The notes below the pieces were generated by a model that saw only the letters and a program-made list of their open reading frames with translations, searched no databases and was not told the DNA's origin. Source: Candidatus Poribacteria bacterium (GTDB lineage: Bacteria > Poribacteria > WGA-4E > WGA-3G). From it: 64,000 nucleotides of DNA. The translations under genes were made by a program, and so were the position numbers. Location: the NCBI GenBank assembly GCA_003635185.1, contig PYJA01000044.1:1-64000 (forward strand), given 5' to 3'. Of the stretch, positions 45,802 through 54,062 are shown piece after piece (within the stretch, counting starts at the first letter, position 1; every line of letters begins with the position of its first letter).

Positions 45802-46575
45802 CTATAGTCCAGTTTCATTGGTAATTTGTTTAACACAGTTTCTGATGTAGGGTACATCGTCTACCCATAGCCCTTGAATACCATTTTTTAGTGCCCAAGC
45901 AACATCCTGGGATGTCAAGATAAATCCAGCCTCAACAACAATTCCTTTTGCACACAATTCATTAACTTGTCGTGGAATGGAACGTGTAAAGGCGTTGTAG
46001 ATTCCAAAATGATTAATTTTGTGCCATCCCAAGATAATACGGTTTGCATCAATCTCGGTGGCTGCTTTGAGAAAGTTTGCCATCGGATTAATGAAAATCA
46101 CGCTCGTCTGGAGTTTCGGTTCTAATCGTTTCGCATCAACAAGCAATTGTTTTCGAAGATAAAAGGTGAGAATGCTGACAAGATGAACGACATCAAAGTG
46201 ATAAATACGTTCTATGATGATAGGGAGGAGTTCAGGTGTGTCCGATTTCGGTTCAACAAAACACGGCATCAGGTTTTCCTGTGCAAATCTAAGTGCGTCA
46301 TCAAGGTGTGCCACAGGTTCATCTGAGTTTTTTGATTTTAATTGCTGTACCTCTTTCCAGTTTAATTGGCTGAGGGGCATCGAGCATCCAGTGGCTTCGC
46401 TAATATCGTATCGGTTAAAATCAACATGAATCAACACTGGTTGCTTATCTTGGGTGAGGCAGACATCACATTCAAATCCATCAGCACCGTCTGAGAGTGC
46501 TTGTTTAAAAGAGGCAAGTGTGTTTTCGGGTGCGCGTCCCATGCCGCCGCGATGTGCCAGAAGTTGAATGTTCAT
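45802..46575 (-). CDS. ugpQ: Glycerophosphodiester phosphodiesterase
   Basis: Splits glycerophosphodiesters into glycerol-3-phosphate and an alcohol. The catalytic block LLAHRGGMGRAPENTLASF and the metal site FECDVCLTQDKQPVLIHVD are present, the last being slightly altered (HVD where HD is usual). 257 residues, typical of cytoplasmic UgpQ-like enzymes; no signal peptide. Its ATG overlaps the stop of the upstream HNH gene by 4 bp. Confidence 0.88.
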   Translation of the reverse strand: MNIQLLAHRGGMGRAPENTLASFKQALSDGADGFECDVCLTQDKQPVLIHVDFNRYDISEATGCSMPLSQLNWKEVQQLKSKNSDEPVAHLDDALRFAQENLMPCFVEPKSDTPELLPIIIERIYHFDVVHLVSILTFYLRKQLLVDAKRLEPKLQTSVIFINPMANFLKAATEIDANRIILGWHKINHFGIYNAFTRSIPRQVNELCAKGIVVEAGFILTSQDVAWALKNGIQGLWVDDVPYIRNCVKQITNETGL

Positions 46576-47009
46576 AAACTAATTTGTGCCGGATGTTCTC
46601 CTAAACTTAATAAGGCTCTACGCAGATTTATCCGCTGTGGAAGATTCATATTCAGTACCTCAGCTGTTGCCCTACCTGTCCGCGTACGACCTAAAATGAG
46701 GAGAAGGTCTTCACTCCACATAAAATGGCGATTCCAGTTTTTTAAACGAGGATTGAAGAGTGGAACACGTTGTCCTGTTTGTGGGTCTTGTGCATGTGTT
46801 TTTGCATGCTTGTGGTTGTTACACCTTGGGCATGCCCACGCTAAATTATCTAATGAATTAGTTCCACCCGTTTTTTGAGGAATGATATGTTCACAATGAA
46901 AAGAGGAGGTGGCGAAATTGTCAGGTGTTCTGCAATATTCACAAAATCCTTTCGCACGTCCTTGAACTTGTCGGCGTATACGAGCAGAAATACGATCAAC
47001 GAACATCAT
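46572..47009 (-). CDS. HNH endonuclease
   Basis: HNH nuclease with CEYC and CPRC pairs holding a structural zinc, and the active-site run FHCEHIIPQKTGGTNSLDN followed by NNHKH. The order C-x2-C, H-x-x-H, N, C-x2-C, N-x3-K matches the standalone HNH family often near restriction or mobile genes. Starts inside the stop of the upstream gene (4-bp overlap) and its stop overlaps the GDPD start, so it is translated as part of the operon. Confidence 0.88.
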   Translation of the reverse strand: MMFVDRISARIRRQVQGRAKGFCEYCRTPDNFATSSFHCEHIIPQKTGGTNSLDNLAWACPRCNNHKHAKTHAQDPQTGQRVPLFNPRLKNWNRHFMWSEDLLLILGRTRTGRATAEVLNMNLPQRINLRRALLSLGEHPAQISL

Positions 47010-47500
47010 CCTTTACTATATTCCTGCCTTTTGGTTTCCGAATGAATTAATTGGGAAATAGATTCATAATAATCGGGTTCATCATGTTGGGAAATATGGA
47101 GACCATATTCTGAGAGAATTTCGCTTGCTGGTTTTTTCCAACGATGTACTAAGATAGTGAGTGCTTCAAGACGTTTGACACTCATTTCTGCCAACTTTGT
47201 TAAAAAATTCTCGTATTCAACCGTTTCGTCATCGCATAAGTCTGTATCCTCTCGCTTAAGTCGCAATTCCCAATATCGTCGATTCTCTTTTTCGGGTAAA
47301 CGGGTGTTTTTCTTGATAAATGCTAATACCTCATCATCAGAGGCATCAGGATCGACGTTTTCATCTACTATGCTCCCCTGCTGTTGCTGCCATTCTGCCA
47401 ACTTCTGCGTGAATTGATCCAGTTCGCCCGGCGATAACTGTTTAACGCTATTCAGTAAATGTTCTACTCTTAGTTCAGCGGGGACATCAACGATAGACAT
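47006..47500 (-). CDS. Hypothetical protein upstream of an HNH endonuclease
   Basis: ATG 47500 is chosen since GGAGGA lies 6 bases upstream; ATG 47506 touches that site. The 164-residue, acidic, helical protein has LLNSVKQLSPGELDQFTQKL near the start, a pattern seen in small proteins paired with HNH nucleases in cyanobacteria and other groups. No catalytic motif. Tightly coupled (4-bp overlap) to the HNH gene, so it may be a partner or regulator. Confidence 0.68.
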   Translation of the reverse strand: MSIVDVPAELRVEHLLNSVKQLSPGELDQFTQKLAEWQQQQGSIVDENVDPDASDDEVLAFIKKNTRLPEKENRRYWELRLKREDTDLCDDETVEYENFLTKLAEMSVKRLEALTILVHRWKKPASEILSEYGLHISQHDEPDYYESISQLIHSETKRQEYSKG

Positions 47501-47614
47501 TAGCATTCCTCCGAGGATGTAATGATATAGCGATTACAAATCGCTTTATATACCACAAGTTTAACACAGATTGTTGCAGGTTGCAAGTCGTTCTGTGTTG
47601 GCGTACGGAACAGG

Positions 47615-48346
47615 TTAGACTTCCTTTTTCTTATGCCACATCCACTCAAAGTTATCCTGCGGTTGAAATCCTAAAATCCGTTTCGTCTTCACATTTGAGA
47701 ATTGCTGATGGGGCAAGTCTGCGAAGATATTGAAAATCTCACATTTTGATGGTAGTTCTTCCAGATCAATTTCCAGCCCCAACCGAAACGCCTCACCCGC
47801 ATCGCGCCAGCTCACGGAAAATGGATTGAGATCGGTACCTTCTGCTTCATAGTTGAGGTCTTGGAAACTGAGAAATAGATAACAGAGAACATAGATGTCG
47901 TAATGTTCAGTAAATATCTTACAGATTTCTTGTCCAAGCCCCTTCGTTAACGGATAGAGTCCCGTGCTGGTATGCGGTGGCACATCAGGGTTGATTTCAT
48001 AATCGTAGGAAGTATAACTCTCACCTTGGATGGTAAAATGCGGACCGGTATTGATAACGCGGCGTATGCCGTGTTCAACAGCAGCACGCATCATGTTATA
48101 ACATCCACGGGTGCTAACATCAAATGCTAATTGCCGGTCATGACGAAGCACTGAGCAGTTGATAATAGTGTCCATTCCCTCTGCTGCGTGCATCACTTGG
48201 TCTAATGAACCGACATCAATGTGCATAGATTCATGTTTCGTTTCAATCTCATTTATGTCTGTTACGCGCAAAGTGTAGTAGGGTTCCAATGCCTTAACAA
48301 CATGGGGACCGAGGTAACCGTTTCCACCTAAAATAAGAACTTTCAT
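47615..48346 (-). CDS. NAD-dependent epimerase/dehydratase family protein
   Basis: Extended-SDR Rossmann start MKVLILGGNGYLGPHVVKAL, with GxxGxxG, and an altered active site: YPLTKGLGQEI fits the Y-x3-K motif. ATG 48346 is the homology start; the longer frame to 48388 overlaps the upstream gene. Shorter than typical (243 versus about 300), mainly at the C-terminus. It pairs with the next gene, a paralogue on the same strand 22 bp upstream. Confidence 0.8.
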   Translation of the reverse strand: MKVLILGGNGYLGPHVVKALEPYYTLRVTDINEIETKHESMHIDVGSLDQVMHAAEGMDTIINCSVLRHDRQLAFDVSTRGCYNMMRAAVEHGIRRVINTGPHFTIQGESYTSYDYEINPDVPPHTSTGLYPLTKGLGQEICKIFTEHYDIYVLCYLFLSFQDLNYEAEGTDLNPFSVSWRDAGEAFRLGLEIDLEELPSKCEIFNIFADLPHQQFSNVKTKRILGFQPQDNFEWMWHKKKEV

Positions 48347-48368
48347 TGCTATATTTCCTCCGGGCCAG

Positions 48369-49088
48369 CTATTTTGTCGTTGGCACAAATTGTGGATTGA
48401 ATTTCAAATGTCCCTTCGCTTTTCCGATATTAAAACGGGAACCGGAAAAGTCCGATTGGACATGAAAAATGCCCCATTTCGACGGTGCATCAATTGCGCC
48501 TTGGAATGCTGCAACAGCATCGTTTATTTCAAGCCACATAGCGTTGAACTCCGCCTCAGCTGCTTCTTCAGCTGTAGTAATTGTGCCAAGTCTAAGGCAT
48601 GTTACTTGGATTTTTCCTTCCCGTGCGAATTCACGACATGTAAATTCACCAAGGTGTTTTGCCAGTACGAAACTATCCGTACTCGGACGCGGCCTCCAAT
48701 TCTCTTTAACAGTCCAATCTTCACTGTGTTGCTCAAACAAGCGAAGTGTGCTGGCATAGATAAAGTGTTGGACACCTTCTGCCGATGCAGCCATCAACAA
48801 GTTGTAGGTGCAACGTGTCTGATAATCAATCTCAAAGTTTTCTGGTTGGTCGGCATTTGCCACAAGATCGGACGGGACTTCTGCGATATGGACAATAGCG
48901 TCTATGCCCTTCACCAATTCGTTTGTTGACTCGTCGTGTCCTAACGCACTCTGCACAAACTCACATCCATGTAAATTGGCGCTATCAATAGGTTGAAGTT
49001 CAGTTAGACGGATCGTATGCGATTTAGATGCAGCGGCTACTAATTTGCGTGCCAATTCAGAAGCTGCTGAGGTAATCAAAACTTTCAT
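48369..49088 (-). CDS. NAD-dependent epimerase/dehydratase family protein
   Basis: Begins MKVLITSAASELARKLVAAA, a Rossmann start in which the GxxGxxG glycines are replaced (SAASELA), so nucleotide binding may be weak. YASTLRLFEQ and SFVLAKHLGEF occupy the active-site region, where the expected Tyr of Y-x3-K is Phe-Val (SFVLAK). A possibly non-catalytic paralogue acting with the downstream gene. 239 residues. Confidence 0.75.
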   Translation of the reverse strand: MKVLITSAASELARKLVAAASKSHTIRLTELQPIDSANLHGCEFVQSALGHDESTNELVKGIDAIVHIAEVPSDLVANADQPENFEIDYQTRCTYNLLMAASAEGVQHFIYASTLRLFEQHSEDWTVKENWRPRPSTDSFVLAKHLGEFTCREFAREGKIQVTCLRLGTITTAEEAAEAEFNAMWLEINDAVAAFQGAIDAPSKWGIFHVQSDFSGSRFNIGKAKGHLKFNPQFVPTTK

Positions 49089-49124
49089 AGGATTTCTCTC
49101 AAAATTTGGGATATTAGGTTTGTT

Positions 49125-49535
49125 CTATAAAACTTCTCGAATTTTCGTTGCAATGTTTTTAATCTCTTCAATATTTCCTTCACCCCTCGGTTGCCAAAGT
49201 GGCTGCAATGAATCTGCTTTCCACCGCGGAATGAGGTGCAGATGAAAATGGAAAACCGTCTGAAATCCGGCTGGTTCGTTATTTTGAATTAGGTTGAGAC
49301 CATCTGGGTTTAGTGCCTCACGAATCGCTGTAGCAAGCGGGATTGCGGCTTCCATTATTTTACTGCCTACTTCTGTAGGTATATCAAAGATATTCCGATA
49401 GTGTTGCTTCGGTATAATCACTAAATGTCCCGGGGTTGCAGGGGCAATATCCATAAAAGCAAAAACGTGTTCGTTTTCATATACTTTGGCAGAGGGAATT
49501 TGGCCTTCAGCAATCGCACAAAAGATACATTCCAT
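49125..49535 (-). CDS. HIT family hydrolase
   Basis: Histidine-triad nucleotide hydrolase/transferase: FHFHLHLIPRW carries H-x-H-x-H, and the N-terminal ECIFCAIAEGQIPSAKVYE has the C-x2-C zinc-type pair. ATG 49535 is chosen; the TTG at 49553 lies beyond AGGA, the likely ribosome site. 136 residues, full length. Confidence 0.9.
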   Translation of the reverse strand: MECIFCAIAEGQIPSAKVYENEHVFAFMDIAPATPGHLVIIPKQHYRNIFDIPTEVGSKIMEAAIPLATAIREALNPDGLNLIQNNEPAGFQTVFHFHLHLIPRWKADSLQPLWQPRGEGNIEEIKNIATKIREVL

Positions 49536-49602
49536 TAATTCGTATCCTCGCAAGAATTTTGGGTAATTTTAGCAAATTCGGATTTGAATATCAAGAATAA
49601 AT

Positions 49603-49773
49603 ATGAGTTCGTTTACGACACCTGTCAACTCGTTGACATCTGTTCAGGAGATATGTTATCATTTCAAGCAAGGTGGGAAGAATTTTGTAGCCTTAAAAAT
49701 TATTGATGACGGAGATGTGATTGGAGGTTTTGATTTTCAAGTTACAGCACCAAAGGATCGGAGACATAGTTAA
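49603..49773 (+). CDS. Possible small protein (56 aa)
   Basis: An open frame from ATG 49603 reads MSSFTTPVNSLTSVQEICYH and ends IGGFDFQVTAPKDRRHS. Its composition is protein-like, but no clear ribosome site is present, and a promoter-like TTGACA (49633-49638) with TTATCA 17 bp downstream lies within it, pointing toward the dioxygenase gene at 49827. It may be a gene remnant or a chance frame. Confidence 0.3.
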   Translation: MSSFTTPVNSLTSVQEICYHFKQGGKNFVALKIIDDGDVIGGFDFQVTAPKDRRHS

Positions 49774-49826
49774 ACCTGTAACTATTGAACCAGTGAAAAT
49801 GTCTTGAATTAGGAGGAGTTCCATAA

Positions 49827-50561
49827 ATGATAGGTGAAGAAAAATTTAAGGTAGACCTTGAAGGCTATCTCGTCATTAAGAACGTTTTGACTGAAGACGA
49901 AGTGGCAGAAATGAACGCCTTTATAGACAAAGGCGATATGGATAGGCGACCGAGTCTTTGGGGAGAACCGTTTAAGAATTTGATTGACCATCCAAAAATA
50001 CTTCCGTACCTTATTGAGTTATTGGGACCGCATGTCCGTCTCGATCATGATTACGCAATCTTGATGAACGCAGGCGAAAAAAGGGGTGGATTGCACGGCG
50101 GTGAAGATGGTGGACATGCACGCGGAAACGTGGGGGATCACTGGTATAAATACCGCGATGGCGTGATGCGGAATGGATTGTGTGTGATGACCTACAATTT
50201 GGCAGATGCCCCGGAAGGTGCAGGCGGGTTTGCGTGTATTCCAGCAAGTCATAAAAGCAATTTTGCACCAGAAATTCCGAGAGAGGTTCGACTCTTTGAA
50301 CGTGCAGCACACTATGTCGTTCAACCGCCACTTGAAGCGGGAGATGTGCTGTTTTTTACTGAAGCACTTATTCACGGTACAATGCCGTGGACAGCAACGC
50401 ATCAGCGGCGTGCTTTGCTATATAAATATAGTCCCGGACATTCCGCGTGGTCGGGGAATTACTATGACATTAGCCAGTATAACGACTTGACAGAACAGCA
50501 GAAACGAATGCTCTTGCCACCATCTATAGGTAGGAGGCCGCGCGTTGTAGAAGCGAATTGA
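49827..50561 (+). CDS. Phytanoyl-CoA dioxygenase (PhyH) family protein
   Basis: Fe(II)/2-oxoglutarate dioxygenase-like. GGAGGAG precedes ATG 49827. N-terminal GYLVIKNVLTEDEVAEMNAF, the central GGLHGGEDGG to NLADAPEGAGGFACIPASHK, and the distal ligand region FFTEALIHGTMPW with the 2-oxoglutarate-type Arg in HQRRALLYKY are all present. The first ligand pair is not a standard HxD (LHGGED), so iron binding needs care. About 80% alike to the paralogue at 50736. Substrate unknown. Confidence 0.88.
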   Translation: MIGEEKFKVDLEGYLVIKNVLTEDEVAEMNAFIDKGDMDRRPSLWGEPFKNLIDHPKILPYLIELLGPHVRLDHDYAILMNAGEKRGGLHGGEDGGHARGNVGDHWYKYRDGVMRNGLCVMTYNLADAPEGAGGFACIPASHKSNFAPEIPREVRLFERAAHYVVQPPLEAGDVLFFTEALIHGTMPWTATHQRRALLYKYSPGHSAWSGNYYDISQYNDLTEQQKRMLLPPSIGRRPRVVEAN

Positions 50562-50571
50562 GATTGACTGT

Positions 50572-50684
50572 TATAGTGAAATCCACAATTACCTGGACAT
50601 TGGCAAGGTTAGGAAACCTTGCCAGCGTTATGGTGTGGGGATGTTGTTCATTGAAATGTGAACATATTTTCGGATTTTACTATA
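50572..50684. mobile_element. Short MITE, family C (copy 3)
   Basis: TATAGTGAAATCC at the left and GGATTTTACTATA at the right form inverted ends, enclosing a ggcaaggttaggaaaccttg hairpin. The ends match those of the element at 61203-61337. It separates the two dioxygenase paralogues. Confidence 0.6.
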
Positions 50685-50735
50685 AGAATCTGGTGCTAAA
50701 ACTGATAACCACTACATAGAAAGGAATTTATATCC

Positions 50736-51470
50736 ATGACAGGTGAAGAGAAATTTGCCGCAGACCTTGAGGGATATCTGATAATTAAGAACGTTTTGAC
50801 AGATGATGAAGTTGGTGAGATGAACGCCTTTATTGACAGAGGTGAGCTGCAAGGACCTCCGAGTCTTTGGGGTGAACCCTTTAAACGTCTCATTGACCAT
50901 CCGAAAATTCTACCCTATCTTATAGAAATGCTGGGTCCAAATGTCCGTCTGGATCACGATTACCCCATTTTTATGAAAGATGGCGATGGACGCGGAGGAC
51001 TACACGGTGGTGAAGATGGTGGTCGGCCCGGTGGTCCCGAAGGCGATCATTGGTATAAGTATCGTGACGGTGTGATGCGGAATGGGTTATGTGTCATGAC
51101 ATACAACCTTGCAGATGCACCTGAAGGCGCAGGCGGTTTTGCATGTATTCCGGGGAGCCACAAAAGCAACTTTTTGAGAGAAATACCACCAGAAGTTCGC
51201 AACTTTGAACGTCCAGTACACTATGTCGTTCAACCTGCGCTTGGAGCAGGAGATGTGTTGTTTTTTACGGAGGCACTTGTTCATGGCACAATGCCGTGGA
51301 AAGCGGACCATCAACGTCGTTCCTTGTTATACAAATACAGTCCGGGACATTCCGCGTGGTCCGGAAATTACTACGACATTAGCAAATACGGCGAGTTGAC
51401 TGAGCAGCAGAAACGGATGCTGATGGCACCGTCCATTGGTGGGAGACCGCGCGTCGTAGATTCAAATTAA
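50736..51470 (+). CDS. Phytanoyl-CoA dioxygenase (PhyH) family protein, second copy
   Basis: Same length (244) and motifs as the 49827 gene: GYLIIKNVLTDDEVGEMNAF, GGLHGGEDGGRPGGPEGDHW, GGFACIPGSHK and FFTEALVHGTMPW. The two arose by tandem duplication. Differences cluster around residues 30-35 and 85-100, near the expected active-site rim. AAAGGAA is 10 bases before ATG 50736. The ankyrin gene follows after 12 bases, probably in one operon. Confidence 0.88.
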   Translation: MTGEEKFAADLEGYLIIKNVLTDDEVGEMNAFIDRGELQGPPSLWGEPFKRLIDHPKILPYLIEMLGPNVRLDHDYPIFMKDGDGRGGLHGGEDGGRPGGPEGDHWYKYRDGVMRNGLCVMTYNLADAPEGAGGFACIPGSHKSNFLREIPPEVRNFERPVHYVVQPALGAGDVLFFTEALVHGTMPWKADHQRRSLLYKYSPGHSAWSGNYYDISKYGELTEQQKRMLMAPSIGGRPRVVDSN

Positions 51471-51482
51471 GAGGAAGGTGTA

Positions 51483-52649
51483 ATGCCAAAAACCCAACTG
51501 ACAGGCAAACAGAGCGACTTCCTTAAAATCGTTGTTGCTGCGGCAGGACGTGGTGACCTTGAGGCAGTTCGGCAATTTTTAGAAGACAGACCTGAATGGC
51601 TTCACACCATCGGTTCGCACGGTAGAACAATGTTATGGGAGGCTGCATATCGTGGAAAATTAGAAGTCGTTAAATTTCTGGTAGAACAAGGTGCGGATAT
51701 AAATCTTCCCGGTTGCCATCTTAGTCAACACGATCTTGAAATAACACCCTACTGTGTTGCACGGCACGAAGGACGCGACGAGGTAGCGGATTATCTGTTA
51801 CAGCAAGGCGCAATTGTGGATATTCATACCGCTGCCTATCTCGCTGACTATGAAACGACTCTTTCGATCCTTGATAACGACCCTAATCTTGTCAATAGCA
51901 GATACCTCCAGTCCGTGATGCTGCCATCAGGTGAACCGGATTCCTTTGAATATCGTGATACGGAGTGGGCTACACCGCTCTGCTATGCGATTGTTGGAGG
52001 GAATATACGGATTGTTAAACTGCTTATTTCAAGAGGTGCTATAATTGAACCGCACAGTAAACTTTTGTTGGATCACGCCGTATCAGCGGATCGGGTAGAC
52101 ATTGTTAAATTGCTAATTAATAATGGAGCGGACCCAAGCGAAGCACCACGAATTTATGATGATAATTCTGAGATGAGTGTACTGCTCAAGTCTCATGGTG
52201 TCCCGTCCAAGGACATAAACGCCTTTGACTGGATGGGTTGGCCTCCACTTCCTTATGCATGCCGTGGGGATAAAGGAGAACATCCTGAAGCAGTTCTGAG
52301 ACTTTTGGAACTGGGTGCAGATATAAATGTCCAAAGTAGCAAAGGGAAAACAGCACTGCACTGTGCTGCGAAGGCAGGTTTTCTCAAAGTAATTGATGTT
52401 TTGATGGAAAATGGCGCGACTATTGATGCAACCGACAACAACGGTGAAACGCCGCTGTTTGAAGCAATTCGTTCAACAATAAAAGATAGAGACAAACAAC
52501 GTGCATCAATAGAAGCACTGCTTGTAAAAGGCGCAAACCCGAATCATAAGAATAAGAGAGAGTTAACGCCGCTACAAGTTGCTCAGCAGATGCGGAGAGC
52601 AGACGCAGAAAAAGTTGTTGCATTATTGAAAAAGTATCGTGCTGCCTAA
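51483..52649 (+). CDS. Ankyrin repeat protein
   Basis: The 388 residues hold about eight ankyrin repeats, clearest as GRTMLWEAAYRGKLEVVKFL, VDIVKLLINNGADPS, LRLLELGADINVQSSKGKTA, LHCAAKAGFLKVIDVLMENG and IEALLVKGANPNHKN. No signal peptide or enzyme domain. AGGAAGGTG precedes ATG 51483. Ankyrin proteins mediate protein contacts; in symbionts some act on hosts, but nothing here shows export. Confidence 0.9.
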   Translation: MPKTQLTGKQSDFLKIVVAAAGRGDLEAVRQFLEDRPEWLHTIGSHGRTMLWEAAYRGKLEVVKFLVEQGADINLPGCHLSQHDLEITPYCVARHEGRDEVADYLLQQGAIVDIHTAAYLADYETTLSILDNDPNLVNSRYLQSVMLPSGEPDSFEYRDTEWATPLCYAIVGGNIRIVKLLISRGAIIEPHSKLLLDHAVSADRVDIVKLLINNGADPSEAPRIYDDNSEMSVLLKSHGVPSKDINAFDWMGWPPLPYACRGDKGEHPEAVLRLLELGADINVQSSKGKTALHCAAKAGFLKVIDVLMENGATIDATDNNGETPLFEAIRSTIKDRDKQRASIEALLVKGANPNHKNKRELTPLQVAQQMRRADAEKVVALLKKYRAA

Positions 52650-52692
52650 CTTGTCCTATCCACTTTTAGTTTTGTAACCTGACTTTATAAAA

Positions 52693-53424
52693 ATGAAAAC
52701 TCCGTATACACGCGAAAAACTCATCCAAGATTTTTCCGATCTGGGCATTGAAAAAGCAGATACGCTTTTTATCCATTCGTCCTTCAAGAGTTTAGGTGCT
52801 GTTGAAGGCGGAGCTGGTACTGTTATTTCTGCGCTTGAGGCGGTCATCCGACAAGATGGATTGATTTTGATGCCTTCGTTTAACCTTCTACCGAGTCGTG
52901 AGGAACGTGTGGGATCCTGGGATGTTGAAAAAACTCCCTCCACAGTAGGATGGTTGACAGAGTTTTTTCGGCAGATGCCCGGCACCTATCGTTCTGACCA
53001 CTATTCGCATTCTGTTGCTGCACGCGGGAAAGGTGCGGAGAAGTTTGTCGCTGATCATCTCCGATGTGACGGCTATCAATCTCCGTGGGATTACCCGCCT
53101 TGGGGAAAGACTTATGGCACGCATTCGCCAATGTTCCGCGCATACAAGGCTAATGGCAAACTTCTCATGCTTGGTGTTGATTACCAAACCTCAACTTATA
53201 TTCATCTGGTTGAGGTAATTTATTGGAATAAACGCCTTGCTGATAATTCTGAAGCAAACTTTGTTGGATTAAATCGTCCAAAACTGGGTGAATTTTGGGA
53301 TGGACTCGGTAATCTGAGACGGAGTCAGGTCGGAGATTCAGACTGTCGTTTGTCTAACATAAAGACGTATGTAGATACTCTTCTCGCAGAAGTTGAAAGG
53401 AATCCTAACCCTTACGTTGCGTAA
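52693..53424 (+). CDS. AAC(3)-like N-acetyltransferase
   Basis: Belongs to the antibiotic N-acetyltransferase (AAC(3)) fold: FIHSSFKSLGAVEGGAGTVI, GLILMPSFNLLPSRE, TYRSDHYSHSVAARG and GTHSPMFRAY with the conserved His. Characterised relatives acetylate aminoglycosides with acetyl-CoA; others such as FrbF-type act on natural products. 243 residues, a little shorter than the usual 260-280. Resistance cannot be inferred from sequence alone. It sits between an ankyrin and a nucleotidyltransferase-like gene. Confidence 0.85.
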   Translation: MKTPYTREKLIQDFSDLGIEKADTLFIHSSFKSLGAVEGGAGTVISALEAVIRQDGLILMPSFNLLPSREERVGSWDVEKTPSTVGWLTEFFRQMPGTYRSDHYSHSVAARGKGAEKFVADHLRCDGYQSPWDYPPWGKTYGTHSPMFRAYKANGKLLMLGVDYQTSTYIHLVEVIYWNKRLADNSEANFVGLNRPKLGEFWDGLGNLRRSQVGDSDCRLSNIKTYVDTLLAEVERNPNPYVA

Positions 53425-53468
53425 AGTGTATAATTGAAAAGGATTACTCATCTCCATAGGAGTTATTG

Positions 53469-54062
53469 ATGACCGACAAAGAGATTATTACGCATTCACG
53501 TTCGCTACGGAACGAAGCAAGCAACCTGCTTAATCACGAAGGTTTGCTGCCAATGTTAAAATATTTCGGGACAACTCGTGTTATCGGTAGTTATACATTG
53601 GATACGATGACATGGCGTGATATTGACATTAGTATGATACTGCCGGATGAACAGGATGTTGAACTTTTCTTTGAAATTGGGAGCAGAATCGCAACGAAGT
53701 TTCACGTTACAAAAATGTCGTATTCAAATCACTTTATTCGCAATTTTCCAGGGTTTGATCACGGGCTTTATTGGGGTATTCGGCTTTGCTATGCGGAACG
53801 GGAATGGAAGATAGACCTATGGGGATATGGCGAAACAGATTATGAAACACACATGGCTGACTTTGATGTGTTGCACAACCAGCTGCAGCAGGCAGATCGC
53901 ACTGCAATCCTTCGTATCAAACACGCTGTATCTCAACGTCCCGACTATCGGGGAGATGTCTATAATAGTATGGCGATCTACCGCGCAGTACTTGAGGGAA
54001 AGGTTAAATCTTTAGAGGAATTCAACGCCTGGATTGAAAGGAATTCACATGCTAACACTTGA
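53469..54062 (+). CDS. Nucleotidyltransferase-like protein (197 aa)
   Basis: ATG 53469 follows AGGAG. The stretch VIGSYTLDTMTWRDIDISMI fits the GS-x(n)-DxD pattern of nucleotidyltransferases, and REWKIDLWGYG may supply the third Asp. C-terminal helices follow. Lincosamide- or aminoglycoside-type nucleotidyltransferases have a similar layout, but the family is not certain. The last 14 bases overlap the next dioxygenase gene. Confidence 0.65.
   Translation: MTDKEIITHSRSLRNEASNLLNHEGLLPMLKYFGTTRVIGSYTLDTMTWRDIDISMILPDEQDVELFFEIGSRIATKFHVTKMSYSNHFIRNFPGFDHGLYWGIRLCYAEREWKIDLWGYGETDYETHMADFDVLHNQLQQADRTAILRIKHAVSQRPDYRGDVYNSMAIYRAVLEGKVKSLEEFNAWIERNSHANT

Noticed and set aside
52693..53424. Calling the AAC(3)-like gene an antibiotic resistance gene
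   Set aside because: Fold membership does not show resistance; chromosomal relatives act on other amines, and no resistance context is visible.
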